Assembly (NCBI GenBank): GCA_963791545.1
Contig: CAWBSR010000009.1
Location: forward strand, 1 to 64,000
Source: JALYXV01 sp963791545
GTDB taxonomy: Bacteria > Actinomycetota > Acidimicrobiia > Acidimicrobiales > Palsa-688
Direction of reading: 5' to 3'
DNA length: 64,000 nucleotides
Shown here: positions 46,923 to 56,134 of the stretch, piece after piece
Layout: every line of letters begins with the position of its first letter
Position numbering within the stretch: the stretch's first letter is position 1
Translations under genes and position numbers: made by a program
Notes under the pieces: generated by a model
The model's database searches: none
Told to the model about the DNA's origin: nothing
What the model saw: the letters and a program-made list of their open reading frames with translations, nothing else

Positions 46923-47723
46923 ATGATTCATACCCAGGCCAAGTTTGCGTTCCTTCCGCGACGGCCGCCCCGGCACCGTGCCACGGCGGCGCTGGCTGTC
47001 ACGGTTCTCTTCGCGAGCGCGGTTGCGTCTGGTTGCGGCGGTCCGTCAAAGGCGTCGAAGGACCAAGCCGCGGCAGCTCGCACCCGCGCCGCCCAGGCCC
47101 AGGCCATCGCCCGCCAGGCCGGATTGGGCCCCGAAGTCCAGGCTTTCCTCGCCAAGGCGGCCGGCGCCAGCGCTGTCACCTACACGGTCGTGTACGACCA
47201 GGGCGGAGGCCAGAGCACCACCGTCATCGCCCGCCCCCCTGATCGGCGCATCGACGTGGTGGGGGCGGCCGGCCCCGGTAGCACCGACCGGGTGCTCATC
47301 CACGACTCTGACACCGTGGTGTGCCACCTCGACGGCAAACGCTGGCGCTGCGTGAGCGGCGTCGTCTCGGCGCCGAGTGGACCGTTCACGCCCGACGCCA
47401 TCACCCGCACCATCGCCTCGCTGGCCCAGCTCAGCCAGACCTATGACTTTGCCGTGAGCCACCGGCGCCTGCTGGGCCTGGATTCCGCCTGCCTGACGGC
47501 CTCCCGGCGAGGAGGGCAGGTCACTGATCCAACCGTCGGCGATCGGGCCCTCATCTGCATCGCCCCGAGTGGCGTCATCCTGCGGGTGGAGGACAGCGGC
47601 GGCGGCAACCCGGTCCAGGCCACCAGCTATCAGGAGTCGGCCCCGTCGGCGGCATTCAAGCTGCCGGCGCCGCCGACGCCCGCCGTCACGTCCCCGTCAA
47701 CCGCAGCGCCGCCGGTTCCTTAG
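46923..47723 (+). CDS. hypothetical lipoprotein
   Basis: The 266-residue protein has a basic n-region, a hydrophobic stretch and the lipobox VASGC near residue 38. A helix (KDQAAAARTRAAQAQAIARQAG) precedes a beta-rich domain with paired Cys (VVCHLDGKRWRCVSG) and later Cys (DSACLTAS, ALICIAP). It ends in a Pro/Thr tail. This resembles secreted actinobacterial lipoproteins of unknown role. It is divergent from mca. Confidence 0.65.
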   Translation: MIHTQAKFAFLPRRPPRHRATAALAVTVLFASAVASGCGGPSKASKDQAAAARTRAAQAQAIARQAGLGPEVQAFLAKAAGASAVTYTVVYDQGGGQSTTVIARPPDRRIDVVGAAGPGSTDRVLIHDSDTVVCHLDGKRWRCVSGVVSAPSGPFTPDAITRTIASLAQLSQTYDFAVSHRRLLGLDSACLTASRRGGQVTDPTVGDRALICIAPSGVILRVEDSGGGNPVQATSYQESAPSAAFKLPAPPTPAVTSPSTAAPPVP

Positions 47724-47790
47724 CGGGTCAGCGGGTCAGCGGGTCAGCGGGTCAGCGCGCGGGTCAGCAGGTCAGCGCGCGGGTCAGCGG
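47723..47790. repeat. 8-bp tandem repeat (AGCGGGTC/GGGTCAGC)
   Basis: About eight units of GGGTCAGC, some with an inserted GC, fill the gap between the convergent lipoprotein and membrane-protein genes and overlap both stop codons. Confidence 0.85.
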
Positions 47791-49325
47791 GTCTCGAGCT
47801 GGGCCGAGATCACCTGGAGGTCAAAGCCCTCCTGCCGGATACGGGCATCGATGTACACAAGGGTGGCGACGATGGCGACAAATGAGACCGTCACCAACGC
47901 CTCCAGGACGCCGCCCAACGCGAGGAAGAGCCAACCCCACCGCAAGCCGACGATGAGACCGAGCGTGCTCGGGATCAGGCTCAGGGCCGAGTTCAAGACG
48001 AACGCCATGAAGGCCGAGAGCAAGGCGATGCCCACGGTCGGCCAGTACCGGCGCCGGGCCAGGGCGACGGATCGCCTGACGCCCCGGAGCGGTCCCAGAT
48101 CCTCAAGTGAGATGGCCGGCGCCGTCATCATGAACAACGGCATCACCAAGATGGCGCCGACGACGAGCCCCACCAGCGAGATGACTTCGAGCAGGTGGAC
48201 GATGAGGGTGGCGGCAATCAGGGCCGGAGCGTGTTTCCACACCGCCCGCATCGCGTCCTGGGCCCGCAGTTCGCCGCCCAGGTAGGAGGCCATGACGACC
48301 CGGCTGGCACCGGCACAGACCAGGGGCAGGGCGATCCAGAACCCGAGATAGGCCAGCGCCTGGAGCCCGTAGAGGTCGGAACGGCTGGTTTGGGCGGAGG
48401 CCGCGGTGGGGTCGCTCAGCGTCTTCAGGAAGCTGGTGCCGCCGTAGAGGTCCCGTTGCAGGAAAGCGAGTAGCAATTCCAACGGGACGACGAATGCGGT
48501 AACCAGGATGATCATGGTCCGGGCATTGGCCCGCAACAGTTTCACGGCGCCGTCGAGGATGTCTCCGACACCCATGGGGTGTAGGGGCAGCGGACCGGTC
48601 TTCTCGTTTCCCCCCTTGAGCCGCGGCGGGGGCAACGCCCACGCGGGCACGGCCGGTCCCGACGGGGTCCAGCTGGCCGGGGTGGCGCGGCCCCACCCGG
48701 GAGGCGGCCCATACCCCGGCGGGGACGTCGGCCCATAGCCGGGGATCGGGTAACCACCGGGCCGGGGCCCGTAGCCAGGGGGCCCGTAGCGAGGGGGCCC
48801 GTAGACGGGCAGGGGCCCATACCGCGGCGGGGGCCCGTAGACGGGCAGGGGCCCATACCGCGGCGGGGGCTCGTAGACGGGCGGGGGCCCGTAGACGGGC
48901 AGGGGCCCATACCGCGGCGGGGGGCCATACCCGGGCGGCGGCCCATTCACCGCCGGGGGCCCGTACCTGGGCGAAGGCGGCGGCCCGTACCCCGGCGGGG
49001 GCGGCGGCCCGTACCCGGGCGGGGGCGGGGGCCCATATCCGGGCGGGGGCGGGGGCCCATACCCGGGCGGGGGCGGGGGCCCGTACCCCGGCGGAGGTCG
49101 GTAACCGGGTGGCGGACTAGCCGGCGACCCATACCCTGACGGCGGCAGCGGGTAGCCGGGTGCCGGCGCCGGCGGCCGCCCGGCATGCCCGGTTGGGGAC
49201 CCATTGGTTGGTGTCGCCGGGCCGTAACCGAGCTGCGGTGGCCCAAATCCCGGCGGCGGAGCGGGATGGCCGTCCGTCCCTTCCGACGCCGCGCCTTCGA
49301 CGGCGGGTGGCGGCGGATCACTCAC
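47784..49325 (-). CDS. Pro/Gly/Tyr-repeat membrane protein (DUF7847-like)
   Basis: The 513-residue protein has an N-terminal half made of PPPGYGPPP-type repeats (roughly residues 60-215), suggesting an extended or phase-separating tail. A six-helix membrane domain follows: MGVGDILDGAVKLLRANAR, MIILVTAFVVPLELLLAF, WIALPLVCAGASRVV, HAPALIAATLIVHLL, MPLFMMTAPAISLEDLGPLRGVRRSVALARRRY. This pattern occurs in actinobacterial proteins labelled as glycerophosphodiesterase-membrane-domain or DUF7847. The GTG at 49325 (MSDPPPP) is the preferred start; TTG 49373 is the alternative. Confidence 0.75.
   Translation of the reverse strand: MSDPPPPAVEGAASEGTDGHPAPPPGFGPPQLGYGPATPTNGSPTGHAGRPPAPAPGYPLPPSGYGSPASPPPGYRPPPGYGPPPPPGYGPPPPPGYGPPPPPGYGPPPPPGYGPPPSPRYGPPAVNGPPPGYGPPPRYGPLPVYGPPPVYEPPPRYGPLPVYGPPPRYGPLPVYGPPRYGPPGYGPRPGGYPIPGYGPTSPPGYGPPPGWGRATPASWTPSGPAVPAWALPPPRLKGGNEKTGPLPLHPMGVGDILDGAVKLLRANARTMIILVTAFVVPLELLLAFLQRDLYGGTSFLKTLSDPTAASAQTSRSDLYGLQALAYLGFWIALPLVCAGASRVVMASYLGGELRAQDAMRAVWKHAPALIAATLIVHLLEVISLVGLVVGAILVMPLFMMTAPAISLEDLGPLRGVRRSVALARRRYWPTVGIALLSAFMAFVLNSALSLIPSTLGLIVGLRWGWLFLALGGVLEALVTVSFVAIVATLVYIDARIRQEGFDLQVISAQLETR
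48700..49140 (-). repeat. coding tandem repeat of GGGCCGTA(C/G) units
   Basis: Repeated GGCGGGGGC/CCGTAC blocks encode the PGYGPPP repeats of the membrane protein. Copy lengths vary but stay in frame. Confidence 0.8.
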
Positions 49326-49376
49326 CACCCCAGCATGCCCGTTCCCGACCGGGGACGGGCACGAGTCGGCCAACCG

Positions 49377-50165
49377 CTAGGCGGCGTATTGGGCGACTGA
49401 CCCCTCGAGGAGGTGTAGCCCACTCAGGCCGGGCAGACGGTCGATGTGGCGGTCTACCCGAGCCGCCACCGACCGGCCCTCGTCATTGTTGAACAGGTAG
49501 CGGGTCAGGTGCGCCAACTCGGGTTCCGGCATGACGCCCGACCCCACCGGCTTCCAGTACTTGCGCAGCGCGAACCGGGTGATCCGCTGGGCCCGAGCGC
49601 TCTCACCAAGCCGCCGGGCCGCCTCGCTGGCGTAGAAGTCGATATGGCGTCCCTCTTGGCGCATGATCCGGTGCAACAAATCACTAAGTACCGGATGATG
49701 CTCCCGGGCGATCAGCCGGCCGTAGGTCGCCTGGGTCGTCCACTCGTTGACAGCCCCCCATGTCATATGTACCGCGGTCCACGACTCGCCGGTCAACAGC
49801 GAACCGAGCCCGTGCAACATGGGCGACACCCGGTCCTTCACCGACAGGCGGGCCCGCATGGCGGAGACCCGCGCCGTGTCGGCCTGCTCCCCATGGGCGC
49901 TAAGAACCCGGGCCACGGCCTCGCCGTGCCAGTACTCCTCGAAGTTCCAAAAGGTGAGGAAGGACGTGATGTCCGGGTCCTTATGGGCCGAGGTCATCAA
50001 CAAATCCCGGAGATAACACACCGTGTGAAACTCCACGTCGTGGATATAGCGCAGCACTCGCAGGCCTGCAGGCGAGACCGGCTGGGAGCGGAAAGCTCCG
50101 AAGTCAATCCCCGACAAGTCCAGCCGGGCGATGCGATCCCTCAGGGTCAACGCATCCATTTTCAT
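49377..50165 (-). CDS. ferritin-like diiron protein
   Basis: The 262-residue cytosolic protein is mostly helical and has VLRYIHDVEFHTVCYLRDLL, FLTFWNFEEYWHGEAVARVL (E-x2-H), GAVNEWTTQATYGRL and IMRQEGRHIDFYASEA (E-x2-H). This is the four-helix diiron arrangement of ferritin-like oxidases or acyl-ACP desaturase relatives. The reaction is unknown. A GAGG sequence favours ATG 50159 or 50165. Confidence 0.75.
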   Translation of the reverse strand: MKMDALTLRDRIARLDLSGIDFGAFRSQPVSPAGLRVLRYIHDVEFHTVCYLRDLLMTSAHKDPDITSFLTFWNFEEYWHGEAVARVLSAHGEQADTARVSAMRARLSVKDRVSPMLHGLGSLLTGESWTAVHMTWGAVNEWTTQATYGRLIAREHHPVLSDLLHRIMRQEGRHIDFYASEAARRLGESARAQRITRFALRKYWKPVGSGVMPEPELAHLTRYLFNNDEGRSVAARVDRHIDRLPGLSGLHLLEGSVAQYAA

Positions 50166-50197
50166 GACCTCTGTTCGCTCCCGGAGGCCCCCGCGGA

Positions 50198-50482
50198 TTA
50201 CTCGGGGGCAATCCCGTCGATCGCCGCCGCCAGGTCGAGATCGAGCCGGGTCAAGCCGCCGGCGCTGTGAGTACTCAGGCGCAGGGTGACCTTGTTCCAG
50301 CTGACGGCGATGTCGGGATGGTGGTTGGCCCCCTCAGCCAGCAGCGCCACCGCGTTGACAAATGCCATGGCGGCTGCGAAGTCTCTGAGGACGACCACCT
50401 TTCCGAGCTCGTCGCCATCCCGGTCCCACTCCAAACCTGCCAGACCGGCCGCCAGCTCGTCGTCGCTCAAAAGCTCAGCCAC
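50198..50482 (-). CDS. phhB: 4a-hydroxytetrahydrobiopterin dehydratase
   Basis: The 94-residue protein has the pterin-carbinolamine dehydratase signature EGANHHPDIAVSWNKVTLRLSTHS, with the His-His and the later His of the active site. It dehydrates 4a-carbinolamine pterins formed by aromatic amino-acid hydroxylases and can serve as a dimerisation cofactor. The family is sometimes found without a hydroxylase; none is seen here. Confidence 0.9.
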   Translation of the reverse strand: MAELLSDDELAAGLAGLEWDRDGDELGKVVVLRDFAAAMAFVNAVALLAEGANHHPDIAVSWNKVTLRLSTHSAGGLTRLDLDLAAAIDGIAPE

Positions 50483-50500
50483 GCCACCCAGTCTCGCGCC

Positions 50501-50770
50501 TCAGCGCACCGAGAACCACTGGTCTCCTTGCGGGGACTCGTCCACCACCTGCACCGCGGTCACCCTGGCTCGGGGGGGCCCGTGCCGGCACCATGCGACC
50601 ATCCGCCCGACCGACTCCGCGTCGCCCTCAAAGGCCGCCTCCACCGCCCCGTCGCCCCGGTTGCGAACGAACCCCGATACGCCGAGCGCCCGAGCCTCTC
50701 GGGCACAGCTGTCGCGGAAGAACACGCCCTGCACCCGCCCCTCGACCTGCACCCGGCGGCGAACCGTCAT
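50501..50770 (-). CDS. acyP: acylphosphatase
   Basis: The 89-residue enzyme has VQGVFFRDS with the phosphate-binding Arg and GFVRNRGDGAVEAAFEG with the catalytic Asn. ATG 50770 gives the usual length. It hydrolyses acyl phosphates such as acetyl or carbamoyl phosphate. It is 18 nt upstream of the phhB-like gene on the same strand, so the two may be co-transcribed. Confidence 0.92.
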   Translation of the reverse strand: MTVRRRVQVEGRVQGVFFRDSCAREARALGVSGFVRNRGDGAVEAAFEGDAESVGRMVAWCRHGPPRARVTAVQVVDESPQGDQWFSVR

Positions 50771-50877
50771 GCGCTCGAGAAAGGCCAGGCCATGCTCAGT
50801 CGAGGCTAGGCGCCTGGGCGGTAACCTCCTTGCGCCGCTTCCCCCGGACCCAGCCCTCGCGCTCCCGGAGGTGGCCC

Positions 50878-52272
50878 GTGCCGCCCTCATCTCATTCCCT
50901 CGACGAACTACGGGCTCGGGTGGCCTATGGCGGATCGCCCCTCTACCTGGGCGCCGGCACCCTGGGGGCGGCGTTCGCCCCGCCCCAGCAGGGCATCATG
51001 ATCCTCGGTCCCCCGCGCTCGGGCAAGACCAGCTCGGTCGTGATCCCGAACGTCCTGGTGGCACCCGGTCCGGTTATTTCGACCTCGACCAAGTTCGACG
51101 TCCTGGCCGCCACCTGGATGGAACGCAACCGGATCGGGCGGAGCTGGTTGTTCGACCCGGCCGGGACCAACTCCCCGCCGCGCGGGGTCACTGCGCTGCG
51201 CTGGTCGCCGGTACCCGCCTGCCGGGACTGGGACACCGCCATCCGCACCGCCCGGGCCATGACCACCGCCGCCCGGCCCCACGGATACCTGGGCGACTCG
51301 GCCCATTGGACGGAGCGGGCCGAGGCCCTGCTGGCGCCGGTCATGCACGCTGCCGCCCTCTCCGAGGCAGGAATACCCCAGGTGCTGCGTTGGGTCAACC
51401 GTCACGAGTTGAAGGTCCCGACGTCAATCTTGAATCGCGAGGGCAGCGAATTGGCCGAGGACATCCTCGTCGGGATGGGGAAGACCGACGACCGGGAACT
51501 TTCCGGTATCTGGTCGACCGCCGCCGGAGTCTTGGCGGCCTACCGCTCCCAGGACGCCCTGAACGCGGCCCGAGAACCCAACTTCGACCCCCAGCGGCTC
51601 CCGGTCACCGCCGACACCGTGTACATCTGCGCCTCCCACCAGGCTCAGGCCCTGACCGCGCCATTGGTAGTGGGTCTGATCGAGCAGATCCGAACGGCGG
51701 CCTACGACAATGCCGCCGCCGCCGCCCGCGCCGGCCGGTGGCCCGGTCCCCCGATCGCCATGGTGCTCGACGAGACGGCCAACATCGCCCCCCTCCCCGA
51801 CCTCCCTTCCATCGTGTCGGAAGGGGGCAGCCAGGGCCTGCTGACCCTGACCTGCTTTCAGGACCTCTCCCAGGCCCGGTCCCGTTGGGGGGCGGCGTCG
51901 GACGGGTTCTTGACCCTGTTCGGCGCCAAGCTGGTACTGGGCGGCATCGAGGATGTCCGGACCCTGGACATGATCTCCCGGCTGGCCGGCGATTGGGAGG
52001 TGCCCCACAACTCCGTTACCCGGCGCCCCTGGCCTATTGGGCGCCAACCCACGAGCGTCACCCGCTCGACCCGCCGCCAGCCCCGGTGGCCGGTGAACGA
52101 GATCGCCCATTTGGCCTTCGGCGAGTCGCTCCTCCTGAACGGCCCTCGGCCGCCGACGGTGCTGCGCCTGACGCCGTGGTTCCGCACCGCCCCCTTCGCC
52201 GAGGCACGGATCAGCCGGGAGCTTCCACCGCCCGCGGCCGACCGGACCCGCGTCCACGACCGCTCGCGGTAA
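50878..52272 (+). CDS. stand-alone VirD4/TraG-type conjugative ATPase
   Basis: The 464-residue protein has Walker A (ILGPPRSGKTSSVVIPN), PVISTSTKFDVL, a helical all-alpha-domain-like insert (WVNRHELKVPTSIL...LSGIWSTAAGVLAAY), Walker B (IAMVLDETANIAPLP), SEGGSQGLLTLTCFQDLSQ and FGAKLVLGGI. This matches the TraG/TraD coupling-protein family. It lacks N-terminal membrane helices and a relaxase or T4SS gene nearby, so it would be a soluble, orphan pump-like ATPase. GTG 50878 has GGAGG about 6 nt upstream. The 3' end overlaps a 26-bp tandem duplication. Confidence 0.85.
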   Translation: MPPSSHSLDELRARVAYGGSPLYLGAGTLGAAFAPPQQGIMILGPPRSGKTSSVVIPNVLVAPGPVISTSTKFDVLAATWMERNRIGRSWLFDPAGTNSPPRGVTALRWSPVPACRDWDTAIRTARAMTTAARPHGYLGDSAHWTERAEALLAPVMHAAALSEAGIPQVLRWVNRHELKVPTSILNREGSELAEDILVGMGKTDDRELSGIWSTAAGVLAAYRSQDALNAAREPNFDPQRLPVTADTVYICASHQAQALTAPLVVGLIEQIRTAAYDNAAAAARAGRWPGPPIAMVLDETANIAPLPDLPSIVSEGGSQGLLTLTCFQDLSQARSRWGAASDGFLTLFGAKLVLGGIEDVRTLDMISRLAGDWEVPHNSVTRRPWPIGRQPTSVTRSTRRQPRWPVNEIAHLAFGESLLLNGPRPPTVLRLTPWFRTAPFAEARISRELPPPAADRTRVHDRSR

Positions 52273-52305
52273 GCGGCCGCCACGACCGCTCGCGGTAAGC
52301 GGCCG
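52254..52305. repeat. 26-bp tandem duplication at a stop codon
   Basis: Two exact copies (52254-52279 and 52280-52305) beginning CCACGACCGCTCGCGG; the first copy carries the TAA stop of the VirD4-like gene. Confidence 0.85.
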
Positions 52306-52382
52306 CCACGGTCCGGAAATGCCTCCGGGACCCCGAGCGGCCCCGGTACCTCGGCCAGGAGTATGGGCGGTCCGGGGGGAGC

Positions 52383-55300
52383 TCAGCGGAAGTCGCGGGA
52401 CTTGGTGGTCGTGCGGAGCACCAGGGGCTCGATGTGTTCCGCGATCAGGTTGATAACCCCGTCGACCTTCTCGATCGTGCCCCGGATCAGCAGCGCCGGC
52501 TGGGACCGGGCCACCCGGCGGAACCGGGCCCAGGCCCCCGCGGAGACGATGACGTTGATGAGGCCGGTTTCGTCCTCCAGGTTGATGAAGATGGTGCCCT
52601 GTGCGGTCGCGGGCCGTTGACGGTGGGTGACGATCCCCCCCACCGTCACCCGGGCCCGGTCGGCCACCCCCACCAGCCCGGCCGCCGTCACTATCCCCCG
52701 CTCTTCCAGTTCGGCCCGTATGAATTCGGTGGGATAACTGTCCGGCGACAGACCGGTTGCCCACAGGTCGGCCCGATTGCACTCGGCCTCGGTCATCTCC
52801 GGCAACGGTGGCGCCTCGGCGCCGGTGACCAGCCCCGCCAACCGCCCCACCCGGGGCCGCCCCGAAGCCGCCGAAGGCGGCCTGGCAGCCTCGATGGCGC
52901 GAGGTCCGACTGTGGCCGCCCCGGGCACCGAAACGACCTGCTGCGCAAGGCCGGATACGCCTTCGTCCCTGAGGCCCTGTGAATAGCTATTGACAGGACA
53001 GGGACTACTCACAGGGCCTGGCTCGGCCGCGGGTGCCGGCATCACCGGGCGGCGGGGGCGGCGGGCCCGGCTGCGGCTGCTGCGACTGGGCTGGCCCGGC
53101 AGGGAGGGCTCCATGGCCTCCAGGGCAGGACCACTCTGGGCGAGGGCTCCTGCCCCCCACAGCGCTTCCCGCCGACTGGCGGGGCCATTTTCCCCCTGGA
53201 AACAAGACAAGGCGCCCGCGGTGGCCAGCGCCTCGGCCGCCGCCGTGCTGAGCCCGGTCCGGCGCACCAGGTCCTCCATGCCGGCGTAGGGGCGACCGGC
53301 CGCGATGCGTTCCGCCATGTCCCGGCCCACGTGGCGTACGTATTCGATGCCCAAGCGGACGGCCGCCCCGCCGGTACTGGAAGGGCACGGCTCCAGGGTG
53401 GAGGCGGCGGCGCTGGCGTTGACGTCGGGGCGTAGGACCACCACGCCGTGGCGGCGGGCGTCGGCCACCAGGGTCTGGGGCGACCAGAACCCCATGGGCT
53501 GGCCGTCCAGCAAGCCTGCCGTGAACGCCGCCGGGTAGTGGCACTTCATCCAGCTGGATGAGTAGACGAGATAGGCGAAGCTCACCGAGTGGCTCTCGGG
53601 GAAGCCGAAGTTGGCGAAGGCCAGCAGCTTGTCGTAGATCTGATCGGCGACGGTGCCGGTGATGCCCCGCTCCGCCATCCCCTCGTACAACCTGCCGCGC
53701 AGCTGTTCCATCTTCTCCACGCTGCGTTTGGAGCCCATGGCCTGGCGCAGGCGATCGGATTCGGCGGGGCTGAAGCCGGCCACGTCGATGGCCATCTGCA
53801 TGAGCTGCTCTTGGAAGAGAGGCACGCCGAGGGTCTTCTTGAGGCTGGGCTCGAGGAGGGGATGGAGGTAGGTGACCTCCTCCAGGCCGTTGCGGCGCCG
53901 GATGTAGGGGTGGACCGAGCCGCCCTGAATGGGGCCGGGCCGGATCAGGGCCACCTCGACGACCAGGTCGTAGAAGTTGCGGGGTTTGAGCCGGGGCAGG
54001 GTCGCCATCTGGGCCCGGCTCTCGACCTGGAACACCCCAACCGAGTCGGCCCGGGAGAGCATCTCGTAGACCGCCGGTTCCTGGGGGATGGTCGCCAGGT
54101 CGACTTTCGTGTTGTGGAAGGCGGCAATGTGGTCGACGGTGTAATGCAGGACGCTGAGCATCCCCAAGCCCAGCATGTCGAACTTGACCAGCCCCGCGGC
54201 GGCGCAGTCGTCCTTGTCCCACTGGAGCACGCTGCGGTCCTCCATGGTGGCCCACTCCACCGGGCACACCTCGAGCACCGGGCGATCGCAGAGGACCATG
54301 CCCCCGGAGTGGATGCCCAGGTGGCGGGGGGCGTGCTGGAGCTCGCCCGCCAGTTTTAGGACCGCGGCGGGGATGTCGCAGTCGGCGGCGCCCACGGTGG
54401 CGCTGAGCGGGCCCCAGCCGTCGACCTGCTTGGACCAGGCGTCCAGCTGGCCCTCGGCGAAGCCGAGCGCCTTGCCCATGTCCCGCACCGCGGAGCGGGG
54501 TCGGTAGGTGATGACATTGGCCACTTGGGCCGCGTGTTGGCGCCCGTAGTGGTTGTAGACGTACTGGATGGCCTCCTCCCGCCGATCGCTCTCGATGTCG
54601 ACGTCGATGTCGGGGGGCCCGTCGCGCTCGGGGGAGAGGAAGCGCTCGAAGAGCAGGCCCAGGCCCACCGCGTCGGCGTTGGTGATGCCGAGGGCGTAAC
54701 ACACGGCGCTGTTGGCCGCCGACCCTCGCCCCTGGCAGTAGATGTCGTGGCGACGGCAGAACTGCACGATGTCCCAGACGATGAGGAAGTAGCCGGCGAA
54801 GCCCAGGTGGTCGATCATGTTGAGTTCGTGGTCGATCTGGGCGTAGGCCCGGGGATGGGTCGGTTGGTGCCGGGGGCCGTAGCGGGTCAGGGCGCCGTCC
54901 TCGGTGAGATGTCTCAGCCAGGTCATCTCGGTATGCCCGGGCGGGGCCGGGTAGGGCGGCAACCGGGGTGCGACCAGGTGGAGGTCGAAGGCGCACTCTT
55001 CTGCGATCGCCGCGGCCCGTTCGACGACGCCGGGGTAGCGGGCGAAGCGTCGGGCTTGTTCGGCACCACTGCGCAGGTGGGCCGCGGCGGCCGCCGGGAG
55101 CCATCCTTCGAGGTCGTCGAGGCTGCGCCGGGCCCGGACCGCGGCCATGGCGGTGGCCAGCTTGCGCCGGGCCGGGTTGTGATAGTGGACGTTGTTGGTG
55201 GCCACCAGGTCGGCGTGGTTGGCCATGGCGATTTCCATGAGAGCGTCGTTGCGGGCCGAGTCGAGGGGGTCGCCGTGGTCCCAGAGCTCGACGGCGACGT

Positions 55301-56108
55301 TGTCCCGGCCAAAGAGGCGTTGGAGTTTGGTCAGTTCGGCCCGAGCCCGGGCCGGACCGTGCTGGAGGAGGGCGTGGGGGACGATGCCTTTGCGGCACCC
55401 GGTGAGGATGAGCCAGTGGTCGGGGGTGGCGGGGTTAGCGGAGTTGATGGGGCTGGCGGGGTTGACGGGGGTGGCGGGCAGGTGCGACGCAGCCCCCCCT
55501 TCAGCCCGAAAAATTGGAGGCTGGGCGCCGGCCCCGATGGCGGCGAGGGTCTCCAGGTCGATCTGGGGCTTGCCCTTCTCCTGGCCCGCCATCTGGGCGG
55601 TCGAGATGGCCCGGCACAGCCGGCCGTAGCCGGTGGCATCGCGGGCCAGCACGATCAGGTGGTGGCCTTCGGGGTCGGCCACCCCATTCTGGCGCTTGGT
55701 CAGGCCCAGGCTCAGCTCGGCGCCGAAGACGGTGGGGAGGCCTACCGCGGCCGCCGCCTCGGCGAAGCGGACCACCCCGTACAGGCCGTCGTGGTCGGTC
55801 AGGGCCAGGGCGGCGAGACCGAGCCGGGCCGCCTCCTCGGCCAGTTCCTCCGGGTGGGAGGCACCGTCGAGGAAGCTGAAGTTGGAGTGGCAGTGCAGCT
55901 CGGCGTAGGCGACGGAGGAGGCGGAGGAGGAGGCGGAGGAGGAGGCGGGTCGGTGGCCCTTGAGGCTCTCCGGGGGCTGGTAGGGCTGGCGATGGTAGGA
56001 CCAGGCGGGGCTGTCACCGCCGTCCCCATCGGCGGGGAAGGGCCGAGTCCGGCCGGACAGCCGAGCCTCCAATTCCTGCCACGGGACCGGTGGGTTCCTC
56101 CAGCCCAT
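52383..56108 (-). CDS. dnaE2: error-prone DNA polymerase DnaE2 (ImuC)
   Basis: The 1241-residue C-family polymerase has a PHP domain (AELHCHSNFSFLDGASHPEELAEEA), active-site block PDIDVDIESDRREEAIQYVY, RPGPIQGGSVHPYIRR, FQEQLMQMAIDVAGFSP and a C-terminal OB fold. It does mutagenic translesion synthesis with ImuA' and ImuB. It is about 150 residues longer than typical because of an Ala/Ser-rich linker near residue 60 and a poorly conserved insert near residue 1040 that includes a DNA palindrome. A LexA box and a TAAGGT -10 lie just upstream, so it also has its own SOS promoter. Confidence 0.95.
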   Translation of the reverse strand: MGWRNPPVPWQELEARLSGRTRPFPADGDGGDSPAWSYHRQPYQPPESLKGHRPASSSASSSASSVAYAELHCHSNFSFLDGASHPEELAEEAARLGLAALALTDHDGLYGVVRFAEAAAAVGLPTVFGAELSLGLTKRQNGVADPEGHHLIVLARDATGYGRLCRAISTAQMAGQEKGKPQIDLETLAAIGAGAQPPIFRAEGGAASHLPATPVNPASPINSANPATPDHWLILTGCRKGIVPHALLQHGPARARAELTKLQRLFGRDNVAVELWDHGDPLDSARNDALMEIAMANHADLVATNNVHYHNPARRKLATAMAAVRARRSLDDLEGWLPAAAAAHLRSGAEQARRFARYPGVVERAAAIAEECAFDLHLVAPRLPPYPAPPGHTEMTWLRHLTEDGALTRYGPRHQPTHPRAYAQIDHELNMIDHLGFAGYFLIVWDIVQFCRRHDIYCQGRGSAANSAVCYALGITNADAVGLGLLFERFLSPERDGPPDIDVDIESDRREEAIQYVYNHYGRQHAAQVANVITYRPRSAVRDMGKALGFAEGQLDAWSKQVDGWGPLSATVGAADCDIPAAVLKLAGELQHAPRHLGIHSGGMVLCDRPVLEVCPVEWATMEDRSVLQWDKDDCAAAGLVKFDMLGLGMLSVLHYTVDHIAAFHNTKVDLATIPQEPAVYEMLSRADSVGVFQVESRAQMATLPRLKPRNFYDLVVEVALIRPGPIQGGSVHPYIRRRNGLEEVTYLHPLLEPSLKKTLGVPLFQEQLMQMAIDVAGFSPAESDRLRQAMGSKRSVEKMEQLRGRLYEGMAERGITGTVADQIYDKLLAFANFGFPESHSVSFAYLVYSSSWMKCHYPAAFTAGLLDGQPMGFWSPQTLVADARRHGVVVLRPDVNASAAASTLEPCPSSTGGAAVRLGIEYVRHVGRDMAERIAAGRPYAGMEDLVRRTGLSTAAAEALATAGALSCFQGENGPASRREALWGAGALAQSGPALEAMEPSLPGQPSRSSRSRARRPRRPVMPAPAAEPGPVSSPCPVNSYSQGLRDEGVSGLAQQVVSVPGAATVGPRAIEAARPPSAASGRPRVGRLAGLVTGAEAPPLPEMTEAECNRADLWATGLSPDSYPTEFIRAELEERGIVTAAGLVGVADRARVTVGGIVTHRQRPATAQGTIFINLEDETGLINVIVSAGAWARFRRVARSQPALLIRGTIEKVDGVINLIAEHIEPLVLRTTTKSRDFR
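52972..53019. repeat. 11-bp perfect inverted repeat inside dnaE2
   Basis: AGGCCCTGTGA (52972-52982) pairs with TCACAGGGCCT (53009-53019) around 26 nt that are AT-richer than the surrounding gene. Confidence 0.8.
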
Positions 56109-56117
56109 AAGGGTCCC

Positions 56118-56123
56118 ACCTTA
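56118..56123 (-). promoter_or_regulatory. candidate -10 (TAAGGT) of dnaE2
   Basis: TAAGGT on the minus strand ends 9 nt before ATG 56108. Confidence 0.5.
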
Positions 56124-56134
56124 GCCTTTGGATC

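Noticed and set aside
47723..47790. CRISPR-like array.
   Set aside because: The repeats are 8-bp head-to-tail units without spacers. No cas gene is present, and the Cas4-like nuclease stands alone.
53005..55398. Long Arg/Pro-rich frames inside dnaE2 on the same strand (53005-55398) and antisense to it (54525-56216).
   Set aside because: They are in alternative frames of dnaE2 and have no recognisable domain.
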